Assembly (NCBI GenBank): GCA_001566295.1
Contig: KQ964250.1
Span: forward strand, 744,001-808,000
DNA length: 64,000 bases
Reading direction: 5' to 3'
DNA from: Microdochium bolleyi
Lineage: Eukaryota > Ascomycota > Sordariomycetes > Xylariales > Microdochiaceae
Positions within the stretch are counted from its first letter, which is position 1. The number at the start of each line of letters is the position of its first letter. The notes below the pieces were generated by a model. It had not been told where the DNA came from, did no database searches, and saw only the letters and a list, made by a program, of their open reading frames with translations. Below are positions 20,664-32,223 of this stretch, piece after piece. A program made the position numbers and the translations under genes.

Positions 20664-23275
20664 GCCGTCACTATGGCTCTCCTCAAGGTTTGGTGGTGGG
20701 ATGAATCTCGAATTGGATATGTCGACAACAGCAGGAGGGGGGCGGCGACGGCGGACAGATATGGTGACAAACAATAGGTGTCAAGATGTCGTGGAGGACA
20801 GCCCAAGTCTACTGGATATCGACATGCTTATCAGGACGTTGCTCTCCGAGAATATGAACGAGTTTGCTTGAACAAGCTGGATAGCGAGAATAATGCACAG
20901 TAACGATCCTGTCGGGTGGTTTTTCCAAGAGCTTCGCCTGATGATTTCTTGTTGTTGATGTGCTCGAAACAATCTGATCGCTTGCGCTGACTGGGTCGCG
21001 TCACCGTACGGTTGTGGCCTTCGCTCTACTCTAGCCACAAGGTCGATGGCGATGCTGAGTCGACGAAGATGGAAGCTCTCGGGCGCAGTCCCACATGGTC
21101 ATTGTGAACTTGGACTATATCTGGCGAGCAAGCAGGGCAAGTGCAACCACGATGGCGATACCACTTGCCACTCTTCATCTCGGCAATGAATGATTTCATA
21201 CCAAACGGCTTGCCTGCTACTATCTGATGCTAATTTGCACATCTTCTATTCCCGGGTCGCTGCATTCCACGCAGATGATCGGCGACAGCCAAGGCCCATG
21301 AGCACTCGTGCCAAGCCGATTACAGATCGATCTGCGGGCCGGCTCGGCCATGAACACACGGCAAGTAATTAGATACTCCGTTCGCAAGCAAGCACTGCAA
21401 GCCGTGTTCTGAGCTCCGTGAAAGCAGCATCGGCGAGGAGGGCGTCGACGACGAGTTCAAGAACTCGGTCGTCAAGAGGGACGCCTCCCGTCTCGCGCTG
21501 GTCACGGTGGGCCGATGCAGGCTGAGGCAAGCCTTTTGCAATTGCGCCGTCGCTTGCTGACAAGACGGATGGGCGAGGTCCCCGCCGAGAGCTCTGCCGC
21601 CATCATGGCCATCTGATGGTGCTGGCGACGAACGCTGCCGGAGAGCCGGCGTGGTTGAGATTTGGGGATCCGACAATGGCATTCGGGAATGCGCACTAGC
21701 CGGGGGGCTGCGAGGTTGTGCATTGACCTTGTTCTGTGGGTAAATTGCAACAGTGTCGCGATCCATGCAGGGACACGAGGCAGATGATTGGGGCCTGCGC
21801 CAGTCGCTGTTCCACACGGGAACCACTCTCTCTCGCCACTTGCTGCCCGGCCTGCACAAGGGCGAACCGACCGCCGACAGGAGATTCCCATCTGCAACGT
21901 GGGAGATGCGCATTCCTCAGCCGGATGTCGAGGAACTCGGTTTGGTGTTGCGGCATATTGTCTCAACAGACCAGTGTGGCTTGAAGTGCATGACGTCGGC
22001 TGCCTGCCGCCGGGCGTCCCAGAACGGACATGCTGCCAGCCACGACCACCCGGCGAGTTGACGACGAGGATGCGCGCTGTCCAAGGCAAGGCAAGGCCGC
22101 CGACACCCTCAGGAGCGGGGCCTGGCCTGACACGGCGCTGCCGCGATGCTGTTATTGGAGCATGGTGCGGCGTCGTGCTAACGTAGCGCCAGGGGTCTCG
22201 AGCTGGGCCGGGGGGCCTGGGGGCCTGGCTGGTCAGCTGCAGACGCTGCAGACGTGTCGGCAATTGCAACGGTGTTGGGTCGGGCGTGGTGGCCGGCGAC
22301 GAGCCCGCTTGGCGCTTGCGTGTGTCCTGGCTGTGTCCCGGCTCGCGTATCAAGCAAGGCCGCGATGCTGTCGAGCCATGTTTCGAGGTCATGTTTGAAG
22401 GGAGCCCGAGATGCGGCCAAGTCGGGCGCTACCTCCCCTACGCTTAGGTCGCAGGTAGCGTACGTGGTCAGACGTGCGCACGCAGGCACTCCCGTTCCCA
22501 CGCCACTCCGTTTCGCCGCACTGGACGGTCCCAACCCGCCGTCCGCCACCGTTTGTGCTTTTCAAGGTTGCTGTGCATCTCACCCCCCTGACAGCCCTGG
22601 GCCCGCTGCCCTGAGCTGGGCTGGGTCGTCCGTCAGCAAGCGTGCCCACTCTTGTCCCCCTGGGCAGTCTGCCCAGGTCCGATTCCTCCTTCACCCTCCT
22701 CATCGCCAGCGGCATCTGCCTCCAGCATCCGCGTCTCCAGCCTGCCCTCCTCTTGAAGCCGAGTCCTCGATCGTTACTGCCGCCTGCTTCTCACCACGCC
22801 CAGCTTCGTCACTCTTTCGCCAGGTGTGGTCCCGACCGACTGCCACATCCAAGACATCCGCGTTCCAGCACCCACTCCGTCAATTTGACGCACGCCGCGA
22901 CACGCCCGCTTCGAGCAACAGCACGCCTCAGTCCGCCAGCAGCTGCCTTACTGTGTCGCTCTCGCCATCATCACAAATCATCAGCACCAGCACATCTGCG
23001 CTGTTGCCCGGTGTCTCGTACAGTACTCGAAGCAAAGTCTCTGCGGGAGGTCTGTCACCAACCTCCGCATTCGAAAGACTGCCAAGCACTTTTAGAGTTC
23101 CGCCCTCATACACATTACGACAAGACCTCGACAGCACCGCGTGCTTCTCTCTTTACGACCTCCCGACTCAATCTACCGCACGTACAGTTGCGCTTCCAAC
23201 AGACCTGTGTTTGCCCGACCAAACCTCCGTTGCAACTCCACTGGACACACACACAAACATCGATAATCAGACACA
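20664..23275. other. Intergenic region, 2.6 kb; leader of the 23276 gene at its right end
   Basis: No supported gene. Long frames such as 22254-23342 (plus) and 21502-22392 (minus) arise from GC-rich, stop-poor sequence and lack any domain. From about 22550 the DNA is strongly C/T-rich with many CACC and TCCT runs, typical of a long fungal 5' leader belonging to the gene that starts at 23276. Confidence 0.4.
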
Positions 23276-24051
23276 ATGGGTGAGTGCATCCGTCTCCGAC
23301 CCGGACCGTTACGCTGGTCACTTGGCCCCAAGTCCGTGCTAACAGTGCCCAACAGCGTTGCCCGTAACCACAATTATGCCCTTCGGCTCGCTGCCCTCGT
23401 GCGCGGCCGTCTGTGGCCCCTTGTACGACGCCAACGGCGGCTGCGTACCCCCTGCTGCCCCGACCGCTCAGCCCAGCGTGTACGAGTCCTGCTTCTGTGG
23501 CAATAAGGCCCTACAGCCGTTCAGCGCCAGCCCTTCTGGCGTCTGTGATGCTGCTTGCAGCAACCCGCAGGACCTGGCGAGCATCCAAGGTTGGTACAAG
23601 AGCTTCTGCGCGGGTAAGGCCGCGGCGCCGACAGGCACAAACTCCGGCTCGGTCCCAACCTCGTCAAGCACGAGCACCCCGGTCAAGAACGGCGATGGAG
23701 GCAGCTGGTAAGCAATCGACCGCTCCGGAAGGGGAACTTTTGTGACTGACTTTTCCACCTAGGATCTCCTCACACTGGCAGTGGGTTGTCTTCATTGTCG
23801 TCGTCATCGTCGCCATCATCGCTATCTGGACCGGCGCGTGCATCTGGCGCCGCAAGTACCTTAAGAAGAAGGACCGCATGTACGAGCTCGGAAAGGGCCT
23901 GCCCAGCAGTGTCGCGGTCAACCACCAGGGCGACCTCGTCGGACCAGGAGCTCGCGACAGCACGTACTCGGGCCAGGGGCCGCTCATGGCTGGCGCCACC
24001 GCTCCCGTCGAGAAGGAGAGGAGGAAGTGGAATCCCACCCAGCGGACCTAA
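23276..24051 (+). CDS. Single-pass membrane protein with an 8-cysteine CFEM-like ectodomain
   Basis: A 214-residue predicted membrane protein. Exons are 23276-23279 (ATGG), 23356-23707 and 23763-24051; introns are 76 and 55 bases with GTGAGT and GTAAGC donors. Residues 17-86 hold eight cysteines at 17, 21, 31, 47, 49, 65, 69 and 86. The pattern PxCAxxC, Cx9C, CxC, Cx3C, Cx16C follows the fungal CFEM signature, except that the loop between cysteines 3 and 4 is 15 residues and has no Asp. A Ser/Thr-rich stalk follows, then one hydrophobic helix (about 126-146, WVVFIVVVIVAIIAIW), then RRKYLKKK and an ~60-residue tail. Positive-inside logic puts the tail in the cytosol. No N-terminal signal peptide is evident, so the internal helix probably acts as the signal-anchor. 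Conserved fungal surface protein; role unknown. Confidence 0.85.
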
Positions 24052-24851
24052 GCGGCTCGATATGATTCGGATTGGAAACTTCATACTGGTCCGGAACCAA
24101 TCAACTGTATGGCGGACGGAATCATACCAATTCCCGCAACCACCACTTGATTATATCAAAGTCTGCCCTTTGGCAGGAGACAACAAGCCCAGCTTCTCAC
24201 ACACATTTCGACCGGCGTTTTCATTGGGTTATTTCATAAAGGTCCATCTTCAAAAGGCCATGCTCTGGATGCTTGGCCTGCCTACCCTATCACAGATCAG
24301 CATGATCGCCATGGAGATCGGAGCGGCTCCCCGGCACAAGCCCCGCTCCTGACCGTCTTGGGCGGTAGAATCGGCCTGGAAGATAGAAAAGCCGAAAGTC
24401 ATGGACGGCGGGCGTTTGAGGCGTTTCTTCACTTTACGATCACGAGGGGGGCCCTTCTCCCCCTTTCCCCGGCAGACCCTCTTCTTGTATTGTCTCCCAA
24501 GTTTATATAAAATACCTCTGGCAGTGTAAAGTCGCGAATGTGCACATATAACTTCAATGGACGCGATGATACTGTAGTGTGCACGGCAAGCGAGTGACCA
24601 AGTACGGCGGAAGATGCTTGCAACGAAGTGATTTTCCAAGGTATCTACTATAGATAATTTTGGTTATGAACGGAAGCTCCCCTGCCCTCGGTGCTCTCAC
24701 CGGTGTCCACCCAACCCTTCTCTACCCGAGCTGTTCATCCATCCGCCATTAATCATCCCCAGGAAACAGACAAAGCTACAAATTCAACGCAAGCCGACTC
24801 AACAGCAGCGTCACCCAGTCCCCATCTTTTTACCCGTAGGAATGCACCATT
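24052..24851. other. Convergent intergenic region, 800 bases
   Basis: Holds the 3' UTRs of the membrane-protein gene and of the debranching-enzyme gene. No coding feature is supported. Confidence 0.5.
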
Positions 24852-27800
24852 CTACTCAATGCCATAGTCCGCGGCGTCCATATATAGATCAATCAGACAG
24901 CCCGCGCTCCAGGCCTGAGTGGGACTACTGTCGGGACAGTGCTGCCCGTCCTTCTGCGTGAGCTCCGTCAGGCCCGCCCACTCGCTCTTCTGGATGTACT
25001 CCTTGCAGCCGCTGAGCCGGCGTGTGACCTGCTGGAATGCCTCGATGCGACCTTCCTTGGTGTCGCGGCGCATCAGATCGAACTTGAGCAGCGCGCGCAG
25101 GAAGAAGCCTGTTGGCCAAAGCCACTCTGGGCCCTGGTGGTAGTTGCGTCCCTTGGATGTAGCAAAGTCGTCAGAGTCTTCGCTATTCACGTAGTAGGGG
25201 CGGTAGTTGAGATCGGCCGGATCCAGGGTGGCCATGCCGGTCGGGCCGCGGAGCACCTTATCGGCGAGGATTAGGGTTCCAATGGCGTGATCCGGGTTGA
25301 ACAGGTCGGGCGCCACGGTCATCGCGATCGCAAAGTTGGGACGTAGCTGGTAGTCCTCGTACTCCTTTCCAGATCTGTAAAGATCCTTGTAGACGCCGCG
25401 CCTGTTGACGACGGCAGCGTTGACGTCGTACTTGGCGTCCTCCTCTGGCGTCTCGGGGACGTAGTAGCTGTATTCGAATTTCGACTTGAGCAACTCAGCC
25501 CAGGCCTTGTAAGTGATCTCTGAGCCATCGGGCTTCTTGACGCCGCTGTACGGGTACTTGCCCTCGGCATTGAGCTTCGCGAGCCAGGCCAAGGTGCTGT
25601 AGAGCAATCCGGTGATCTCAATTGCAGCGCCGTCACGGGGAGTGCCCGGCACGCCCTTCGAGCCTGCGCGCTCGCTTTCGCCCATCTTGTCCATCCAGGT
25701 ACCGCAGTTGTGCTGATTGCCTCCGAAAATGATACCGTTCGCCCAGTCGACAAATATCTTCTGGTTGAAGCCCTCATCACGCATCTGGGAGTCGATTGAA
25801 GGGCCAGCGTTTGCTTCACGGTATTCCATGCCTGAAGCGTGTCGTTGCATGGCCTCCTGAATAACGTCCTGGATCAGACTTTCCTTGGAGTATGCACGCG
25901 CGTCATCGGATGGGAACCAAGTGTCGTCATATGGTAGGAAACGACGCTTCACCTTCTTTAACAGAAGATCAAGGCCGTTTGGTGCAAGACGAGTATAGTC
26001 CTGGATGCACTGCATGAAGAACCATACAGAGTCACGACTGTTGTATCGGGGGAGATTGCCACTGCTCAACAGGTTGGGGATCATACCATGCTTCAACACG
26101 CTGGCGAAGGCAAAGATGTGTTCCGCAGCCTCCTGGAAGCGGCCAGTACCAAGGTACAGGCCACGCAAGGAGATGAAGACGTCACGGCCCCAGCAGCGAG
26201 CCCACTCCACAGCAAAGTGCGGAAGACCAGCAGCCAGCGAAGGGACCTGTTTCTTCGGCCACAACGACGCCGATTTGATCATACCAGTCTCCTGGACGCT
26301 GACCATGGACAGACTCTGCAGAAACCACTGACCATCACGAACGTGATCATTCATGAGCTGCATCGCACGATCCCAGGCGGCTGTGTAGGCTGTGCGTATC
26401 GTGAGGGCGAAGTATCTTGGCAGCAGGAAGCTTGGGATTCCTCGAAGAGCGTCGAAACGTTCCTTGAGCCATGCAGCCGGCTTCGCAAGGTTCTCAAAGT
26501 ACTCCTGCTTGCTCATTCTCTCGAGTCTGCCAACGGTGTAGTCGAGAGCCCACTGGCCGTCGCGGAGATTCTGGCAGAGCGGGTGAGCAAGATTGTTCTC
26601 CTTGATGATGTCCTTTAGTAGAGTCCACCAGCCCTGGAGACCAGCGTAGATGAGCTTGCCGTGTCCCGGGATCTCATATGTGCCGTCCGAACCACCGCTG
26701 CCGTCGCGTTCTTCCACCTCACAGCGGTAGAGCAGGAAGTTGAGATCGACCAGGCCCAGCTCGGCCATGGCATCCTTGGCTCCAGAGGTGACGTAACGGT
26801 CTAGGCCGTTGGTGTGCTCGGCTGCAGGAATCCAGGTCTCGAACAGAGCAATGCTCCCGGGTGGGAACTTGTCACGGACGGTGATAGTTGTCTCGTCCGC
26901 CTTGACTTCCATGCGTATACCAGGAACGTCAACGACACGGCTAGGAAGTCCGCGCAGATATTTCTCATCTTCTTCAACATCTTTGCGGGCTTCATCGCTG
27001 GTATCGACTTCAAGCATCCAGCTGCCCAAGTGGCGAGCCTTCGTACCACCAAGGTGGACCGCGCTAAAAGCACCATTTCCATTGCCGTAACCGGGATAAG
27101 CTGTGTGCGCAATCAGGAAGTATCCCTTTCTCGACTCCGGGTGAACCCTGTGCACGGTGACGTATTGATCTTCATGGTGAATGTGGCACTCGTCGTAGCC
27201 ATCTTTGCCCATGAGCGTGTGGATCTGGTTGAGCAGTTTCTTGACACCACCAATGCCACCGTCTCCGCCACCAACCTTGACTTCCTTCCCAGTGGACGAT
27301 GCCGATGTGTAGAGTCTCGACTCGTTGACGAGGTCGACCAACTTTGGGTAAATCTCATCGTAGCCCATGACACTGCCGCTCGCACTAGAGCACATGCAGA
27401 CAAGGGCCGCATTGGGAAGAGTGTCTCGCGCGTCTCGCTTCTGCGCAGGAACTTCATTGTCGTGTGTGCAGTCCATGAATAAAGCCTGTACGGACGCTGG
27501 CTTGATCTTGCGAATGACTTCCCGAGAAGTCTCGAAGCCGTCATCGTTTGTTGAGGGACTGCCAGGGGGACTGGAAGCGCCGCCTCTCGAGATCTCATCA
27601 ACTTCGAAGCTACCGATCGGGCGGCCACCATAGCGGTGGACCAGGCGGCTAAGCTCGGCCGTGCTCCAAGCTTGCATAGCCTCTCTGATGAGTGAGCTCA
27701 AACCGAGTCTCTTCACGAAGACATAATCCATATCCTCAGAGCCAGTGAACAGCTCGGCCACAACGTAAAGGTTCGGACGAACACGACGTGCCTCGTCCAG

Positions 27801-29562
27801 AATGTGCTCAGCGACATGGATCGGAGTCGAGTGGCAATTGTCGATGCGGAAGCCAGCAAAGTACTTCGCAAGCATGCGCGCATACTTGGTCATGTGTTCC
27901 CACAGCCAGGGGCTGTCTTCTGGACCGTTGCCATATCTAAGCTTGACACAATCACCCCAGACGATGACTTCTCGGCGTAGATAAACCCTTGATTGCGGGC
28001 CGGCGTTGTCCACCAGTGCATTTCCAGCCCAGACCCAGCCGTTGTTGACCAGTACCAAGTCTTCTGGCTTGAGGTGTGAAGCCGCCTCGGACTTGTTCAG
28101 GCGGGTGAAGTAGCTCTCAATGATGGGGTCGGCTTCAGTGAAGGCGCCAAGCTTCGGCCCATGGTCGTCCAGGCGCACGTACTTGATGCGATTGAAAAGT
28201 TGCTGGAGAATGTCTCCGATCTCCTTGTCGTACTCTTCGTAGAACGGCACGTTGATGATCTCGAAGATCTCGGTCAATTTCGAGCGAATCGTCGCCTCGT
28301 CGGCCTCGCCGCGGTAACGCCCAAAGACAACGTTGATAAGAGCGGCCGCAGCCTTTGGATCGACTCGTCTACGGAATCGCTCACCGAGGCGATCGTTGCC
28401 GAGCAGTGCGTTCTCACGCAGAAGCTTTGCCTGGTCTTTGGCGTTGCCAGCCTTGAGCTGGTCGAGCACATCTTGCGTCAGGTCAGAGGATTCTTGGGAC
28501 GACCATGACTTGAGAGCAGCATCAACGTCGCGGTCGATGTCCATCGCATAGTACTCCCAGAGACGAATCTCGGCCACGACGTGCTTCTTGATACCGTTCA
28601 TAAGTTCGGTCAGGTCATCCACAGACTTGAGCTCAGTGGCATAACCGAGTTCCTTCAGCTTGCCACTGAAGAGCAGTAGCTGGGTGTCAAGAAGATAGGC
28701 AGACTCCAACCAGGGAGCAGTTGTGAGATTGTAGCCAGCGTCTGGGTGCTCCAGCAGCCATTGAGTGTTGTTGGCAGTGTGGTTGAGGACAATGTCAGTC
28801 ATGCTGAGCAGGGAATGATTCTGCTGCAGGCTGTCGACCAGCTCCTGGACGTTCTTTTCGCCCTGCGGAAAGCAGTCTGGATCCCAGCCCAGCTGGTCAT
28901 ACAGACTGTAAGGGGAATTTGAGGCGCCACGAACTTGCAGAGGTGTGAAATGGATCATGTTGTAACCGCGCTCGCTGATGCCCCTCAGGTGTTTCTCCCA
29001 GTCGGTGGGATACTTGCCCATGAACTTGCTGATCACGGAGAAGACGGAGAGCGCCTGCAGGGGCAGGGGCCGGCCGTCGAGCGCGAGGCGAGGAGCGACA
29101 TCGATGTAGTATATGGGAGTCTTGGTCTGCTCAACAGCAGCAGGTTCACTGGCTTCAAGGCTCGCTGACAATGTAGGGAGGACTGCATGAGTCGTGTAAA
29201 AGGCAAAAGCACCGGCTTCGTAGATAGGGATAGAGATCTCGATGTTCTTGTTGAAGTCGGGGACGAGTCTATACAATTTAGTGTGGTCAGACACGGCAGC
29301 TTGTGCGGCTCGGGTGCTCGGAAGTAACTCACTTGAACTCGCGGTATTCGTTCCTTCGGAAAGGCTTGCCTTTGTCGGGGATGTTGACCCAGAGGCTGCC
29401 TTGGCGACATATGGACGAGGTGCCCTCAATCGTGAAGCGGATCGTTATGGGTTCGTTTGTCTTTGGGGCGAGCCAAATGAACTCGCCGGGGATGTCGGGA
29501 GCTCCATTGTCCTTGAGGGGCAAGATGTAGACCTCATTTGAGGTGATCGTTCTGGGCACCAT
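24852..29562 (-). CDS. gdb1: Glycogen debranching enzyme (4-alpha-glucanotransferase / amylo-alpha-1,6-glucosidase)
   Basis: A bifunctional cytosolic enzyme of glycogen breakdown. It moves maltotriosyl groups off the branch (EC 2.4.1.25) and then hydrolyses the remaining alpha-1,6 glucose (EC 3.2.1.33). Exons on minus are 29333-29562 and 24852-29268, with a 64-base intron (GTGAGT to TATAG), giving 1548 residues; yeast and human enzymes are about 1535. The glucanotransferase domain shows DIVLNHTANNT, the nucleophile region FRIDNCHSTP (Asp ~553) and the acid/base region VVAELFTG (Glu ~582). The C-terminal GDE glucosidase domain has ARCWGRDVFISLRGLYLGTG, NGIIFGGNQHNCGTWMDKMG and the closing WSAGCLIDLYMDAADYG. 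Both active sites appear intact. The start MVPRTITSNEVYILPL is typical of the family. It is convergent with the upstream membrane-protein gene. Confidence 0.97.
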
Positions 29563-30480
29563 GGTGAATGCGGGAGTTCCAGCCGTGGCGCTTTCCTTGC
29601 AGATGTTGCCGAGCAGACAAGAACTCGATATTTTGCGCAGAAGACCTAAGCAGGCTGCGACGTGAGGGACACAGGCACAGATCCAAGGAGGACCGTGGCT
29701 GTCCGCTTACTGCACGACGAGCTGGAGCTCAATATGGGGGACCGTAGCAGGTCCGTCGAGCGATCGCAACAACAAGAGGGTGGGTGTGGGTAGGTGAGAT
29801 GACTCTGGAGAAAAAAAAAATGAGGAAGGAGAAGGGAGGGAAGCTAAGAAGCTCGGGCGAGTAAGCGGAGGACGAGGTCGGCGTCGACGACGAGGACAAC
29901 GGTGACGAGGTGACGGTGTCTCAGCAGCCGCCAAGGCCCACAGGTAGCAGGCTAGACGGGGGGATAGCAAGGTTGCTTGTCGACTTGTGTGTGCAAATCG
30001 GAGCGGTGTCGCGGCTCACACCACGTTGGAGAGTGTAATGGAGGCTGAGCTGTGCCTGGCCGGGTTTGACACACGGGGCCGGCCGCACAAGTTAGGTGGC
30101 GGCGTAGGATGGAGATAGGTACGAGGACAGGGGAGCTAGCTAGTCAGGGCAGGGCAGAGGACAGAGAGCAGAAGCGAGTGACGCCGGACGGCGTTCGACA
30201 GGACTTTGGAGGGATGCATCGCGACATGGGCCGGCATCGCGATCGAGGACAGGAACAAATGCCCCTCCCCTGGCAGCGGGGCCGGGCGCGGGAGGAGAGC
30301 TGCAGGCTCGGCCAGGCACACGATTGGCAGGCACGGCGCACGCTGCGGACCTCGCCATGCCCGGCTGGGCCAGGAGTACTCAATTCGCAGGGGCAGCTTG
30401 CTTAAAGTGTGGAAAGCACACCGCAGGATGGTCTTGCGCGGGCGGCACAGACGGACGTGAACACTTGCATCCGATGGTGA

Positions 30481-30488
30481 TGACGTCA
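30481..30488. promoter_or_regulatory. TGACGTCA (CRE/ATF-type bZIP site)
   Basis: A perfect palindromic CRE, the known target of Atf1/CreB-type bZIP factors that act under the stress MAP kinase in fungi. It lies about 920 bases upstream of the gdb1 ATG and 1.7 kb upstream of the gpd start. Function here is inference; one such site is expected by chance every ~65 kb. Confidence 0.35.
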
Positions 30489-31815
30489 GGCTCAAGCCGG
30501 TGGGCTTCCCACGGAAGCGCAACATAATTACTGAGCAGCCTGGACCTTGTCAGTTGTCCACCCCCCTGCCTGGCCCGCATCCGTCTCCCTGCTCACCAAC
30601 GGCGACAGTTGGAAGCTGCACCTCACCACGGCTGGCCATGGTGAGACGGATTGCTGTCAGCATGAAGCGGCAGCAGGGTTTGCGGCATGACCTGCGCAGG
30701 GTGCGTCTTGCCAGAGACTACTGTAGGCCACTTGTTCCTGTCTCGCTTTAGCGCAGCATCTCTTCCGCAAACAATCTAGTCGAGGCGGACCAGCTCCAGC
30801 TCACCAGGCCCACGGGGAAGAGCCTCAGACAGCCATGTGCTCTTTGCTCCCGCGTGTGGGCACACCCGTCGGCTCGGAGGATGGAGGACTGTGGACATCG
30901 TGCTGAATAAGTCCAGTTCCTGTCGATCGCGGGTCATCGCGTGGTGCAAAACCAAGTGCCGTTTCTCGAAACTCGGCCATGCTCTAGGATAATCATTGCC
31001 GCCTTCCTTTCTGGGTGTGAACTGTACATAGTACACAAGGTCTCGTCTGTATTCATACTGGCTGCCCGCGAGTCTCGACCTTCGCCCACCTTGTTTCGAT
31101 TACTGACCTGGTCAAGAGTCCTATCAATAAGCCGGGTCCGGGTTGTCTGTATTGACAGTCCGGGCGGCAGGCTCATCGAAGCTGAGTCAAGCCAGCCCAA
31201 ACTGTCATCGGGGCATGGAATTGAGCAGTCACAAGTCGCGTGTATGCCGACCAGGGTCGAGGCCGGGTGAGAAGCTTCACTCGTGGTCCTCATTCAAGGT
31301 GCAGACCGTGAGCGGACCCGTCCAGTGGTTCGTGCGGACACCATGTTGGAGCAGGCACTTGCACAGCATTGCGATGAGTCCGAAAAGTCGATATGGGAAG
31401 AGCTGGTGTGCTTGTGTCTTTTATCGACAGGCCCTGCTTCGATCGTTCCTCGGTGAGTAGTACCACGAGCAATCCGGAGGTCCCGAAAGGGTCCGCGGTG
31501 AGTCCGCCACTCTCAAGAGGTTGCACATGTCGAGGCCCAGCGGTCAATCAGTTCGGCCGAGGCTCCGGGCTTGCCGATGATCTATTGCTTGAGCTTCGCT
31601 TGTGATGCTCGGCACGTTTGACAGAAGAAGACTTCAACTTCGCATACATGGGAGATTTCGGCGAGAGTGGTTCGTGGATAGGCAATTCCAAGCCATGCTC
31701 ACAATTATCTGCAACTTTTGTCCTGCGAAGTGTCTGCCCTCAACATTTTGACGTCTCAATACAAGGCAGATAGACTGGATTGGCACATGTTCAGCTTGTG
31801 ACTGGGGCTCGAGCT

Positions 31816-32033
31816 CCCCTGCTCGAGTGCTTCCTGCGGTGCGTCATTGCTCAGCCCCGCTTAAAGGGCCGCCCCTCAACAGCTGTGCTCAGCTTTCCCA
31901 AGCGGCATTCGACTGCATACGGCGCGGCATGGAATCTTTGGGGTAGAAGTCGGATAGAGTTTGCGCGAAGACTGCTTCGGTGGGCATGACAACACAATTG
32001 GTCTTGGGCTTGAGTAAAATAGCTACCCAGGGG
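31816..32033. promoter_or_regulatory. Cluster of STRE-like pentamers upstream of gpd
   Basis: CCCCT at 31816-31820 and 31872-31876 and AGGGG at 32029-32033, that is -591, -535 and -378 from the ATG at 32407. STREs are bound by Msn2/4-type zinc fingers and are common at osmotically induced GPD genes. Pentamers are frequent by chance, so support is weak. Confidence 0.3.
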
Positions 32034-32223
32034 CTGGTTGGACGGGAGATGGGCGTGGCTGACCTGTCAAGAAGTGAGAAAATTGGCAACCCTGTGCTGA
32101 TCTCGTGCCTCCCTCTTGGGTCCTTTTGCACAACCTTCCAGGAAAGCCGGATCCGAGCGCTGGGCGGTCAGCCACTTGGTCCTTCCCACCACGAGCAATC
32201 GTCCTCGGCACCACCGCAACCAC

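Larger units (their letters stand above)
29563..32223. other. Divergent intergenic region between gdb1 and gpd, 2.7 kb
   Basis: No supported gene; frames such as 30136-30525 and 30934-31293 (minus) show no domain. It contains a short A-run near 29811, a perfect TGACGTCA at 30481, and three stress-response-element-like pentamers (CCCCT at 31816 and 31872, AGGGG at 32029) in the 600 bases before gpd. The two genes it separates both act in storage-carbon and osmolyte metabolism. Confidence 0.45.

Noticed and set aside
22254..23342. 362-residue plus-strand frame
   Set aside because: Composition is that of a C/T-rich 5' leader; it overlaps the true start and first intron of the membrane-protein gene.
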